DNA of 64,000 nucleotides from positions 1,459,662 through 1,523,661 of the forward strand of contig NZ_FOAF01000001.1 of NCBI RefSeq assembly GCF_900109575.1, written 5' to 3'. The stretch comes from Olivibacter domesticus (GTDB taxonomy: Bacteria > Bacteroidota > Bacteroidia > Sphingobacteriales > Sphingobacteriaceae). Made by a program: the position numbers and the translations under genes. Shown here piece by piece: positions 18,741 through 26,221 of this stretch; position 1 is the first letter of the stretch; the number at the start of each line of letters is the position of its first letter. Under the pieces are notes generated by a model, which had not been told where the DNA came from, did no database searches, and saw only the letters and a program-made list of their open reading frames with translations.

Positions 18741-19658
18741 ATGAAAAATGCAAATAACACAACGCAAAAATTCAATTCCATTTCGGATTTGCACAAGGCT
18801 TTGGGCTTTCCAAAACCATTTCACCCATTAGTTAGTTTGGTAGACTATGCCGATATAAAAATGTCTGCGGACGAATTGCTAAAAGCATTGCTACTGAACT
18901 TCTACAAAATTTCGTACAAGAAAAGTTTCACAGGAAAAATAAAATACGGTCAAAACTTTTACGATTTTGACGAGGGCGGTTTGTCGTTTGTTTCTCCAAA
19001 CCAAGTTATCCAACGTGCCGAAGACGAAAAAGATTATTCTGGTTACACACTGCTTTTTCACCCCGATTTTATTCGCAGTTATCCGCTTGACACCAAAATA
19101 AAAAACTTTGGTTTCTTTTTGTACTCGGCTAATGAAGCCTTGTTTTTATCCGATAAGGAAAAACAAATTATTTTTTCTGTTTTTGAAAACATAAGGGAAG
19201 AATTGAATAGCAATATTGATGATTTTAGTCAGGATGTAATGGTATCGCAGATTGAAACATTGCTTAACTACAGCAATCGTTTTTACAATCGGCAATTTAT
19301 TACCCGTAAAGCAGTAAACAACGATTTGCTATCACGGATGGAACAACTGTTATTTGCCTATTTTGAAACGGAGGAAACGCTTAGTAAAGGGCTTCCGACC
19401 GTTGAACATGTTGCAGGACAGTTAAATGTTTCACCGCGCTATTTAAGCGATATGTTGCGTTCATTGACAGGACAAAATGCTCAGCAGCACATTCACGACA
19501 AGCTGATTGAAAAAGCAAAAGAATATCTAACAGTAACAAATTTATCAGTATCGGAAATAGCCTATCAGTTAGGTTTTGAACATTCGCAATCGTTCAACAA
19601 ACTGTTCAAAAAAAAAACCAGCTTAACACCGATTCAATTTAAACAATCCCTCAATTAA
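18741..19658 (+). CDS. AraC-family transcriptional regulator, cassette 1
   Basis: A 305-residue AraC-type regulator. The N-terminal ligand/dimer domain (about residues 1-190) includes the segment FHPDFIRSYPL common in the 'FHPDL' group. The C-terminal double HTH (about residues 205-305) has VEHVAGQLNVSPRYLSDML and VSEIAYQLGFEHSQSFNKLF. It follows the SDR gene directly and probably controls it. The signal it senses is unknown. Confidence 0.93.
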   Translation: MKNANNTTQKFNSISDLHKALGFPKPFHPLVSLVDYADIKMSADELLKALLLNFYKISYKKSFTGKIKYGQNFYDFDEGGLSFVSPNQVIQRAEDEKDYSGYTLLFHPDFIRSYPLDTKIKNFGFFLYSANEALFLSDKEKQIIFSVFENIREELNSNIDDFSQDVMVSQIETLLNYSNRFYNRQFITRKAVNNDLLSRMEQLLFAYFETEETLSKGLPTVEHVAGQLNVSPRYLSDMLRSLTGQNAQQHIHDKLIEKAKEYLTVTNLSVSEIAYQLGFEHSQSFNKLFKKKTSLTPIQFKQSLN

Positions 19659-19685
19659 ATAATAAGTTATTGCAGTTATCTAGAA

Positions 19686-19937
19686 ATGATGTCGGGCGAC
19701 AAAAAAGAGTTGCACAAAAATTACCACGACAATCATTACGGTTTTCCCATTCACAATGACAATGAACTTTTTGGCAGGTCGATTTTAGAAATTAGTCAGG
19801 CAGGCTTGAGCTGGGAAACGATTTTGAAGAAAGAAACATCGTTCCAAAAAGCATATAGCAATTTCAACATCAAAAATGTAGCAAACTATATCGATGTCGA
19901 CAGGGAAAGAAGCAAAAACCCATGTGGAGAAAAGTAA
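19686..19937 (+). pseudogene. Truncated 3-methyladenine DNA glycosylase I (Tag) fragment
   Basis: An 83-codon reading frame matches only the middle N-terminal part of Tag glycosylases: YHDNHYGFP, LFGRSILEISQAGLSWETIL and the FNIKNVANY region. Full-length Tag proteins are about 190 residues. The N-terminal Cys/Trp start and the whole C-terminal half with the zinc ligands are missing, and the last 15 or so residues do not resemble the family. It should be inactive. It lies between the AraC gene and a SnoaL-like gene and marks a recombination or decay scar. Confidence 0.75.
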
Positions 19938-19943
19938 AATAAA

Positions 19944-20282
19944 ATGGATATAAACTTATTTATACAGGAATTTATTACGATAAGCAACGCTTACGATACC
20001 AAAAACTATTTGGACAAATGGCATACCAACGCTGTTCTTGACGACCCATCCGTTGGACAGGTTTTCAAAGGACATGCGGGCATCGAAAAGTATTTTGAAA
20101 GTTATTTCATTGGTTACAAAACCCAGAGTCGGCTTATAAGGCTGGCCATTATCAGCGACAATGAGGCGCACATCGAAGTAGCATTTACAGGCGACTTTCC
20201 CGAAGGGAAAATAGACGGAGTATTTGATTTTATTTTCAGTGACGGAAAGATTGCAGCAGCAAAAGCAGATTTAATAAGATAA
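19944..20282 (+). CDS. SnoaL/NTF2-like domain protein
   Basis: A 112-residue single-domain protein with the NTF2/SnoaL fold pattern: an N-terminal helix, the segment WHTNAVLDDPSVGQVFKGHAG, then alternating beta strands ending FDFIFSDGKIAAAKADLI. The family includes cyclases, isomerases and many proteins of unknown role. It starts 6 bp after the Tag fragment ends. It may be the last gene of cassette 1. Function not assigned. Confidence 0.75.
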   Translation: MDINLFIQEFITISNAYDTKNYLDKWHTNAVLDDPSVGQVFKGHAGIEKYFESYFIGYKTQSRLIRLAIISDNEAHIEVAFTGDFPEGKIDGVFDFIFSDGKIAAAKADLIR

Positions 20283-20297
20283 TAAAATAAATTTTTA

Positions 20298-20311
20298 GGA
20301 GCAGTTGTTCC
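20298..20311. promoter_or_regulatory. Candidate TetR operator, site 1 of module A
   Basis: The 14-bp near-palindrome GGAGCAGTTGTTCC lies just upstream of the -7 box of the TetR gene. Related sites occur at 20937 and 21597 in the same module, so this is likely the autoregulatory operator. Seen in sequence; the binding protein is inferred. Confidence 0.65.
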
Positions 20312-20322
20312 AAAATTAATTA

Positions 20323-20330
20323 TATCTTTG
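20323..20330 (+). promoter_or_regulatory. Bacteroidota -7 box (TATCTTTG) of tetR module A
   Basis: TATCTTTG fits the Bacteroidota -7 consensus TAnnTTTG. Only 9 bp separate it from the ATG at 20340, so the transcript should be leaderless or nearly so. The operator-like palindrome ends 11 bp upstream. Confidence 0.65.
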
Positions 20331-20339
20331 CACCGAGTT

Positions 20340-20918
20340 ATGGCAAGAAACGTAGAATTCGATGAACAGTTAGCGGTTTCAAAAGCGATGGATGTCTTTT
20401 GGAAAAAAGGCTATAATGGCGCATCAACTCGTGACCTTACCGAAGCAATGGGCATCAGCAACAGCAGCCTATATAATACCATTGGCGATAAGCACCAGCT
20501 TTTTATCAAGGCGATTAAGCTTTATACCGAATCCCGGATGAATAGCGCCACAAAATTGTTGCAGCCCATTAAATCACCGTTGAAAGCGATTGAGAAATTT
20601 GTTAATGCTTCCGTATATGCCATTACCAATGAGCCAAACAGTTGCCTGGCCATTAAAACAACTTTTGAAGTGGCTATAAGCGATGAAGCGGTGCAACGTA
20701 TCATAAAAGCCGATAACGACTTTACTTATAACCTATTGATCAATTTGATCAGCAAGGCCATTGAGCTAAAGGAGATCAGGATAAGTAACGATGCAGAAAT
20801 GCTGACCGACTATATTATTAACCAGTTTACCGGCTGGCATGAATCCTTTATCATCCACAAGGACAAATTGCGGATCAAGAAAATGGCCGAATTTTTAATC
20901 AGGCAAATCAGCCAATAA
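20340..20918 (+). CDS. TetR/AcrR-family regulator, module A
   Basis: A 192-residue TetR-family repressor from the ATG at 20340; an ATG four codons upstream would overlap the -7 box region. The N-terminal HTH (about residues 8-55) includes TRDLTEAMGISNSSLYNTIG and KHQLF. The rest is the helical ligand domain. It is closely similar to the second TetR at 25575 (shared VFWKKGY and SLYNTIGDKHQLF). It heads a run with a GyrI-like gene and an SDR, each preceded by a related palindrome, so it probably represses all three. Confidence 0.93.
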   Translation: MARNVEFDEQLAVSKAMDVFWKKGYNGASTRDLTEAMGISNSSLYNTIGDKHQLFIKAIKLYTESRMNSATKLLQPIKSPLKAIEKFVNASVYAITNEPNSCLAIKTTFEVAISDEAVQRIIKADNDFTYNLLINLISKAIELKEIRISNDAEMLTDYIINQFTGWHESFIIHKDKLRIKKMAEFLIRQISQ

Positions 20919-20936
20919 AATTTTTTATTAAAATCT

Positions 20937-20950
20937 GGATCAATCGTTCC
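20937..20950. promoter_or_regulatory. Candidate TetR operator, site 2 of module A (degenerate)
   Basis: GGATCAATCGTTCC has the same GGA/TCC ends and spacing as the sites at 20298 and 21597, but with mismatched half-sites. It lies 15 bp before the GyrI-like gene. Weaker than the other two. Confidence 0.4.
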
Positions 20951-20964
20951 TTAATTATAAATAA

Positions 20965-21579
20965 ATGAATATGCAACAGCAATACAAAGATTATTACACC
21001 GCAAGTGACGAGCCGCAAATCGTAGAAATATCCAAGGCAAGCTATATTTCCATTTTAGGAAGTGGCAGTCCGGGTACCGATATTTTCTATGCAAAGAAAA
21101 AGGCGATTGCGTCATTTGCCGAAGCCCTGAAAAAAGATTTTGCAGATACGGATAACGCGTTTTCCGATAATATTATAGAAATATTTTATTGGTTTGATGA
21201 AAACAAAGTAGGTTACGTAGATATTGGAAACTTCTACACAACTGTGGATTTGGCTTTGCTCCAATACCGGATTGCCATACGTATTCGGGATTTTATTAGC
21301 GATGAACACATCAGGCAAGTTGCCGCGCGAAGACAGGGTATCCCGTTCGCCAATTCCTTTGAGCATTTCGAATATACGGAGGGAACATGCGTACAGCTTT
21401 TGCACAGCGGTCCTTTTGCGGGAGAATTGGAAACCCTTCCCATCTTACAACAATTTGCGACAGCAAACGGACTGAAAAAATCAGGTATGCATCATGAAAT
21501 CCATCTAGTTAATTTTGAAAAAGGGCAAAGTCAGGCACATCTGCAAACCATCTTACGCGATGCTGTATCAAAGATATAA
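20965..21579 (+). CDS. GyrI-like small-molecule-binding domain protein
   Basis: A 204-residue protein with a GyrI/SRPBCC-type effector-binding domain and no HTH. Recognisable parts are EISKASYISILGSGSPG near the start, a VDLALLQYRIAIRIRDF region, and HSGPFAGELETLP. Stand-alone GyrI-like proteins bind or hydrolyse small molecules and are often regulated by drug-sensing repressors. It sits between the TetR and SDR genes of module A. An internal Met at residue 3 is an alternative start. Confidence 0.8.
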   Translation: MNMQQQYKDYYTASDEPQIVEISKASYISILGSGSPGTDIFYAKKKAIASFAEALKKDFADTDNAFSDNIIEIFYWFDENKVGYVDIGNFYTTVDLALLQYRIAIRIRDFISDEHIRQVAARRQGIPFANSFEHFEYTEGTCVQLLHSGPFAGELETLPILQQFATANGLKKSGMHHEIHLVNFEKGQSQAHLQTILRDAVSKI

Positions 21580-21596
21580 TTTTTTTAACTAAATAT

Positions 21597-21610
21597 GGAG
21601 CATTTGCTCC
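21597..21610. promoter_or_regulatory. Candidate TetR operator, site 3 of module A
   Basis: GGAGCATTTGCTCC consists of two perfect 6-bp arms (GGAGCA/TGCTCC) around TT. It lies 17 bp upstream of the SDR start at 21628. It shares the GGAGCA half with the site before the TetR gene. Confidence 0.65.
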
Positions 21611-21627
21611 AATAAAAACACCCAAGA

Positions 21628-22413
21628 ATGGAAAAAATAACAAAAGAACTAGCAGGTAAGATCGCACTCATTACAGGTGGAACCAAAGGAATAGGTAAAG
21701 CAATAGCTGACGAACTGGCTTCCTTGGGAGCAACTGTAATCGTATCGGCAAGACAAGAGCCTGCGGAAGAGTTACCATATCATTTTATTGCAGCAGATCT
21801 GACAAATAATGATAGTATTAGCGAACTTGCTGAACAGCTATTGAAGCAGTATGGAAGCCTTGACATCCTAATCAATAATGTAGGTGGCACATCCGCACCG
21901 ACAGGTGGGTTTAGCGTATTGTCTGATGCCGACTGGGAAAATGATCTGGAGTTGAATTTATTAGCAGCCATAAAATTGGATAGGGCGATTATCCCTTCCA
22001 TGATAGCGAAGAATTCAGGAGTCGTTATCCATATCTCTTCCCTTAACGGTAAGCTGCCATTATATGCTTCGAATTTGTCCTACGGCGTTGCCAAAGCTGC
22101 ATTGAATAATTACAGCAAAGCATTAGCCAGTGAAGTGGCATCCCAAGGTGTTCGGGTAATTACAGTTTCCCCCGGTATGGTTAAAACCATGGCTATGGAA
22201 ACTTTTCTCCATAATTATGCTTCTTCTATCGGGAAAAGTTTTGAGGAAACGGCACAATTGCTAATGGACAGCCTGGGTGGAGTTCCGATGAACAGGTTGG
22301 CACAACCGGCGGAAATTGCTCATTTGGTTGGTTTTCTAGCATCTCCCAAAGCCTCATACATTACTGGTGCAAATTATGTAATAGATGGAGGCACTATTCC
22401 CACTATTTTTTAA
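21628..22413 (+). CDS. SDR-family oxidoreductase, module A
   Basis: A 261-residue classical SDR. The cofactor loop is TGGTKGIG, the structural motif is NNVGG, Ser lies in HISSLNG, and the catalytic pair is Tyr/Lys in YGVAK. The C-terminus ends with the usual [10 protein letters not shown]. It is closely related to the SDR at 26222 of module B (shared [16 protein letters not shown]-like start and FIAADL). It belongs with the TetR and GyrI-like genes just upstream. The substrate is unknown. Confidence 0.93.
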   Translation: MEKITKELAGKIALITGGTKGIGKAIADELASLGATVIVSARQEPAEELPYHFIAADLTNNDSISELAEQLLKQYGSLDILINNVGGTSAPTGGFSVLSDADWENDLELNLLAAIKLDRAIIPSMIAKNSGVVIHISSLNGKLPLYASNLSYGVAKAALNNYSKALASEVASQGVRVITVSPGMVKTMAMETFLHNYASSIGKSFEETAQLLMDSLGGVPMNRLAQPAEIAHLVGFLASPKASYITGANYVIDGGTIPTIF

Positions 22414-22575
22414 GCAAAAATTCTAGAACAATTATTACCCCTATCGGTTATCGCAGTAGCCAACCGTATTCTGCATAACGATTTTAAAATCGGTTACCAA
22501 TCGCCTGCTTCGGCTTATGGGATATCGATTATCTATGATATTCCAGACACCCATTTAACGGACATTACTGAATAA
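22414..22575 (+). pseudogene. C-terminal remnant resembling a saccharopine-dehydrogenase-like protein
   Basis: A frame with no start codon runs from directly after the SDR stop to a TAA at 22573-22575. Its middle, FKIGYQSPASAYGI, resembles the C-terminal part of saccharopine dehydrogenase-like NAD(P)-binding proteins (typical form GFQTPASAYG). Everything upstream of this part is missing. The family identification rests on this one motif and is tentative. Confidence 0.45.
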
Positions 22576-22609
22576 AAACAAAACAATTTAATCATAAAAA
22601 AACAGCGTT

Positions 22610-22764
22610 ATGAGCAATGAACAACAAGTTCTGAATTTGATTGGACAAGATATGCCGAACGTGACTTTCCGTTACAGCCTATTGCCGTCGGAGATAAATT
22701 TTTCGGTGCCAATGAGGCTTTACTTTGGTAGAAACATTATTATATTGGTAGAAACGTTATTATA
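22610..22764 (+). other. Short unassigned frame ending in a tandem repeat
   Basis: An ATG at 22610 opens 51 codons with no family I recognise. The frame shifted by two bases also stays open across most of the stretch (it encodes FDWTRYAERDFPLQP), so this may be another decayed gene. The last 40 bases are two 20-bp tandem copies. Confidence 0.3.
22725..22764. repeat. Two-copy 20-bp tandem repeat
   Basis: Bases 22725-22744 and 22745-22764 both read TTGGTAGAAAC, then A or G, then TTATTATA-type sequence. They differ at one position. It lies 12 bp before the MazG-like gene. Probably a local slippage duplication; it could affect spacing of that gene's expression signals. Confidence 0.75.
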
Positions 22765-22776
22765 AAAATAAAGAAA

Positions 22777-23094
22777 ATGGACATTAAAGAAATCGTTGAA
22801 CGTTCAAAAAATATAAGAGCAGCTTATCATCAATTAGAGAAGCAACAGCACAACAGTGGATGGACTGTTGAGGAAGATGCTTTGGCATTTTTGACAGATG
22901 CGGGCTTAGTTGGTCGCCACACAATGTCACAGCAAAAGCGTTGGCCGGCAAAGAACACAGATACTGAATTGGAACACAAATTGGGCGAATGTATTTGGTG
23001 GCTGGCTGTTTTGGCTAACCGAATGAATATAGACATTGAAGAAGCCATAGAAAAGTTTTTGTCAAAAACTGAAAACTTGTTGCTAAATAAATAA
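22777..23094 (+). CDS. MazG-like nucleotide pyrophosphohydrolase-type protein
   Basis: A 105-residue protein of the MazG-like helical fold. The segment KLGECIWWLAVLANRMNID followed by EEAIEKFL matches the second half of the MazG catalytic bundle, and an acidic pair EED is near residue 32. Members hydrolyse non-canonical or damaged nucleoside triphosphates; the substrate here is unknown. A strong terminator follows its stop by 11 bp, so it ends a transcription unit. Confidence 0.75.
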   Translation: MDIKEIVERSKNIRAAYHQLEKQQHNSGWTVEEDALAFLTDAGLVGRHTMSQQKRWPAKNTDTELEHKLGECIWWLAVLANRMNIDIEEAIEKFLSKTENLLLNK

Positions 23095-23105
23095 TCGACC
23101 GAAAT

Positions 23106-23132
23106 AGCAGAACTTTGATAGAAAGTTCTGCT
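23106..23132 (+). terminator. Terminator-like hairpin after the MazG-like gene
   Basis: AGCAGAACTTT and AAAGTTCTGCT form a perfect 11-bp stem with the loop GATAG. It begins 11 bp after the stop of the MazG-like gene. The following sequence is only moderately T-rich (TTCTGTT). Confidence 0.7.
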
Positions 23133-23181
23133 TTCTGTTACTGGGAAATATAAGGGGCTCAGTGTTACCATATATACCAAT

Positions 23182-23274
23182 CCACATAATCTCTAGCGAC
23201 AATGTGGATGCCTCAATGAGTAAAAATAACCTTACCGCAAAGCCATATTACTCCATATTGGATAGATTATGTGG
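23182..23274. repeat. Spaced 11-bp inverted repeat
   Basis: CCACATAATCT at 23182-23192 and its exact reverse complement AGATTATGTGG at 23264-23274 flank 71 bp with no gene. It could be a regulatory pair or the ends of a tiny decayed element. No target-site duplication was obvious. Confidence 0.45.
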
Positions 23275-23333
23275 TGCTGCAGCTATGTTTTTTAGTCTAT
23301 TTAAGTGTAGTTATGCTCTTTCAATCATGACAT

Positions 23334-23382
23334 TCTGAACAAAATTATTTGACAGTCTGAACAAAACGGCCTTTTCCTGAAC
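23334..23382 (+). promoter_or_regulatory. Three phased CTGAAC direct repeats before an SDR gene
   Basis: TCTGAACAAAA occurs at 23334-23344 and 23356-23366, and a third CTGAAC lies at 23377-23382. Spacings of 22 and 20 bp place them on one face of the helix, as in AraC-type binding sites. A -7-like TAAATTTG follows near 23387, and the SDR starts at 23422. The likely binder is the AraC-type protein encoded downstream. Confidence 0.6.
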
Positions 23383-23421
23383 TACCTAAATTTGTTCTAT
23401 ATTATTTAATAAAAAACAAAA

Positions 23422-24435
23422 ATGGAAAAGAACAATTATCAAGGGGCGTTACAACACCCGATTGGATCAGCATTTAACGCCAAATCAACAGCAGCTGAGG
23501 TTCTAAAAGGCATCGACCTAACAGGAAAAATCGCCATTGTAACAGGTGGCAACACAGGTATTGGTCTGGAGACTACAAGAGCACTCGCCGCTGTAGGAGC
23601 AACTGTAATTGTACCGGCGAGAGACATTGAAAAGGCAAAGAAAAATCTGAAGGGCATTCCACATGTAGAAATAGCGCCAATGGATTTGGCTCAGCCTGAC
23701 ACCATCGATACATTTACCGAAAAATTCCTTGCTTCAGACAGACCTCTTCATCTGCTTATTAATAATGCCGGTATCATGTGGGTACCCTTACAAAGGGACA
23801 GGCGTGGGATCGAATCTCAGCTAGCGACCAACTATCTGGGACAGTATCAGCTTGTTGCGCGATTATGGCCAGCGTTAAAAAAAGCGAATGGTGCAAGAGT
23901 CGTTAATGTGTCGTCAGCCGGTCACCACATGGCAGCCTTCAATTATGATGACCCTAATTTCGAGCGTACAGAGTACAAAACTCTTGTGGGCTATGGGCAA
24001 TCAAAAACGGCCAGTAACCTATTTACTCTTGAGCTTGATAACCGCGCCAAAGGTTTCAATGTAAGAGCCTACTCATTGCATCCTGGCGAAATAGCCGGCA
24101 CGGAGTTGGCGAGAGGAGCAGACATGGAATTATTCAAACAGTTAGGCTTTGTTGATGAGAGTGGAAAGATACGTCCCGAAATCCTTGCTACCTTGAAAAC
24201 CATTGCCCAAGGTGCCGCTACTACAGTATGGTGTGCAACCAGCCCCCTACTTCATAATATCGGCGGTGTGTACTGTGAGGACGTAGAGATAGCAGAATTG
24301 GCGCTTGAAAATTTAGAACAAGGTAACGGCCTGGGAACACGAGGCGTACAGCTATATTCAGTGGATGAAAACAATGCTAAAAGACTTTGGGATCTCAGTG
24401 AAGAAATGACAGGTATTACCTTCGAGCTTATGTAA
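23422..24435 (+). CDS. SDR-family oxidoreductase, cassette with AraC 2
   Basis: A 337-residue SDR of the retinol-dehydrogenase-like group. The cofactor loop is TGGNTGIG, the structural motif is NNAG, Ser lies in VSSAG, and the catalytic pair is YGQSK. The N-terminal extension PIGSAFNAKSTAAEVL and the C-terminal region about residues 255-337 are typical of the longer members. Phased CTGAAC repeats precede it and an AraC-type gene follows 106 bp downstream, so these probably form a regulated unit. The substrate is unknown. Confidence 0.92.
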   Translation: MEKNNYQGALQHPIGSAFNAKSTAAEVLKGIDLTGKIAIVTGGNTGIGLETTRALAAVGATVIVPARDIEKAKKNLKGIPHVEIAPMDLAQPDTIDTFTEKFLASDRPLHLLINNAGIMWVPLQRDRRGIESQLATNYLGQYQLVARLWPALKKANGARVVNVSSAGHHMAAFNYDDPNFERTEYKTLVGYGQSKTASNLFTLELDNRAKGFNVRAYSLHPGEIAGTELARGADMELFKQLGFVDESGKIRPEILATLKTIAQGAATTVWCATSPLLHNIGGVYCEDVEIAELALENLEQGNGLGTRGVQLYSVDENNAKRLWDLSEEMTGITFELM

Positions 24436-24541
24436 TATCACTCATACTTTTCCCTGTCCATATTCGTTAATGTGATGCATTAAGATACACAATAGCTGGT
24501 TGATTTTACAAAAATCAACGCAAAATAAATAACTTTATAAC

Positions 24542-25357
24542 ATGGAACATATCTCCAGATACTTAACCAAAGAAATCAAGCTATCCTCTTATGAGGATAA
24601 GCTGTTCAAATCAGACTTAATGTTTAAGGACCATATATTGATCTGGTTCATTTCAGGTGAAACAAAGATCATCCAATGGAACAGGACCTTTAATTTTAAA
24701 ACTGGAGATATTTTTCTTATTCCCAGAAACCAGTTGGCAACGATTATTAATTATCCAAAAGATGGACTGCCGCACAAATCGGTGGTTATGCATTTATCGG
24801 TCGAACGGCTAAGAAAATTCTATGAAAAGATCGATGTTAAGAAGAGGTCAGCACCGGAGCCAAAAATATACAGCTTCAGTAATCATCCATTGTTAGAAAG
24901 TTGCATGACTTCGCTGATACCATACTTCAATGTAATGGGTGAGTTTCCGGACGAACTAGCTTCGTTAAAAATAACGGAAGCTATCAATATCCTGCGGATG
25001 ATCAATCCGGGGGTTGATAGTGTGTTGGCAAATTTCGATAAGCCGGGCAAAATTGACCTAGTCAATTTTATGGAGCGAAATTTTATGTTCAATATGTCAT
25101 TGGAAAAATTAGGTTACTTAACAGGTCGTAGTTTATCTACGTTCAATAGAGACTTCAAAAAGCTTTTCGACACCACTCCTCAAAAGTGGTTAACAGACAA
25201 AAGACTAGGGCTTGCTTATTATCATTTAACTGAAAAAAAGAAAAAACCAACTGAGATTTACCTAGAAGTGGGATTTGAGGACCTCTCTCATTTCTCTTTT
25301 ATTTTCAAAAAGAAATATGGGCTTTCACCCAATCAGTTACTTGTACGTTTAAGTTAA
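24542..25357 (+). CDS. AraC-family transcriptional regulator, cassette 2
   Basis: A 271-residue AraC-type regulator. The N-terminal cupin-like domain covers about residues 25-105 (FKTGDIFLIPRNQLA). The C-terminal double HTH (about residues 170-271) includes LEKLGYLTGRSLSTFNRDF, TPQKWLTDKRL and VGFEDLSHFSFIFKKKYGLSP. It lies 106 bp after an SDR gene that has AraC-like direct repeats in its promoter, which makes it the best candidate binder. Confidence 0.92.
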   Translation: MEHISRYLTKEIKLSSYEDKLFKSDLMFKDHILIWFISGETKIIQWNRTFNFKTGDIFLIPRNQLATIINYPKDGLPHKSVVMHLSVERLRKFYEKIDVKKRSAPEPKIYSFSNHPLLESCMTSLIPYFNVMGEFPDELASLKITEAINILRMINPGVDSVLANFDKPGKIDLVNFMERNFMFNMSLEKLGYLTGRSLSTFNRDFKKLFDTTPQKWLTDKRLGLAYYHLTEKKKKPTEIYLEVGFEDLSHFSFIFKKKYGLSPNQLLVRLS

Positions 25358-25536
25358 CTGCCCAGCAGACACCTTTTGTTTCTGTATTTTTAGGAAAATC
25401 TTAATTAATACCTAACAACAAAAGGTATCTACCCCGCGAGCGCTCTCCTGCCTTATCATTATTCGTTAAGAGATGTTTGTATAACTTCCATAAATCAAAA
25501 CCCTTTTTATGATATAAAATTCTTTTTAAAAATTCT

Positions 25537-25550
25537 AAAACAATTGTTTC
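25537..25550. promoter_or_regulatory. Candidate TetR operator, site 1 of module B
   Basis: AAAACAATTGTTTC contains the perfect 12-bp palindrome AAACAATTGTTT. It lies 9 bp before the -7 box of the second TetR gene. A near-identical site occurs upstream of the SDR at 26172. The CAATTG core differs from, but resembles, the module A sites. Confidence 0.65.
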
Positions 25551-25559
25551 AAATATTTT

Positions 25560-25567
25560 TATCTTTG
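25560..25567 (+). promoter_or_regulatory. Bacteroidota -7 box (TATCTTTG) of tetR module B
   Basis: The same TATCTTTG sequence as in module A, ending 7 bp before the ATG at 25575. The transcript is predicted to be leaderless or to have a leader of a few bases. Confidence 0.65.
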
Positions 25568-25574
25568 CAACACA

Positions 25575-26153
25575 ATGGCAAGATTAGTAGAATTTGATGA
25601 AGAACAGGCGATCCAGAAGGCAATGGAAGTTTTTTGGAAAAAAGGCTATGCAGCCACCTCTATGCGCGACTTAACCGATGCAATGCAAATCAATAGCAGC
25701 AGCCTTTATAATACGATTGGCGATAAACACCAGTTGTTTATAAGGTGTATCAAGCATTATACAAAAATGCGGATTCGAGCGGTTGAACAACGCTATACCA
25801 ATTTTGCCTCCCCTATTCAAGCGCTTGAAAACTTTATCAAAGATGCTGCAGACATCATTACAACCGAGCCAAATAGCTGTATGTGTGTCAAAGCAACTTT
25901 TGAAATAGAAGGAGATGATCCGGAAATACAGGTTGTCGTAAACGCCTATGATGATTTCACGCATCAACTTTTGAAAGGCTTGATAGAAAATTCACAAAGC
26001 CAGGGCGAAATTGATAGCAGTGAAAATGCAGATACCATTGCCGATTATCTCACCAGTGTTTTTATAGGTTGGTACAATTCATTCGTTCTACATAAAGACC
26101 GCACTAAAATTACAAATATGGCAGCGTTTATGATTCGCCAATTAAGGCATTAA
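25575..26153 (+). CDS. TetR/AcrR-family regulator, module B
   Basis: A 192-residue TetR-family repressor, a clear paralogue of the module A regulator. The HTH region about residues 8-55 contains MRDLTDAMQINSSSLYNTIG and KHQLF. The C-terminal helical domain includes TTEPNSCMCVKATFE, matching the other copy's TNEPNSCLAIKTTFE. It is followed by an SDR, and both genes have AAAACAA-type palindromes upstream. It is likely a self-regulating repressor of that SDR. Confidence 0.93.
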   Translation: MARLVEFDEEQAIQKAMEVFWKKGYAATSMRDLTDAMQINSSSLYNTIGDKHQLFIRCIKHYTKMRIRAVEQRYTNFASPIQALENFIKDAADIITTEPNSCMCVKATFEIEGDDPEIQVVVNAYDDFTHQLLKGLIENSQSQGEIDSSENADTIADYLTSVFIGWYNSFVLHKDRTKITNMAAFMIRQLRH

Positions 26154-26171
26154 ATTTTTTTGCCAAATTTT

Positions 26172-26185
26172 AAAACAAATGTTTC
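26172..26185. promoter_or_regulatory. Candidate TetR operator, site 2 of module B
   Basis: AAAACAAATGTTTC differs from the site at 25537 at one position. It lies 36 bp upstream of the SDR start, consistent with joint control of the SDR and the TetR gene. Confidence 0.6.
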
Positions 26186-26221
26186 AAAATAAATATACAA
26201 TTCAGATTTCAATTATTCATT

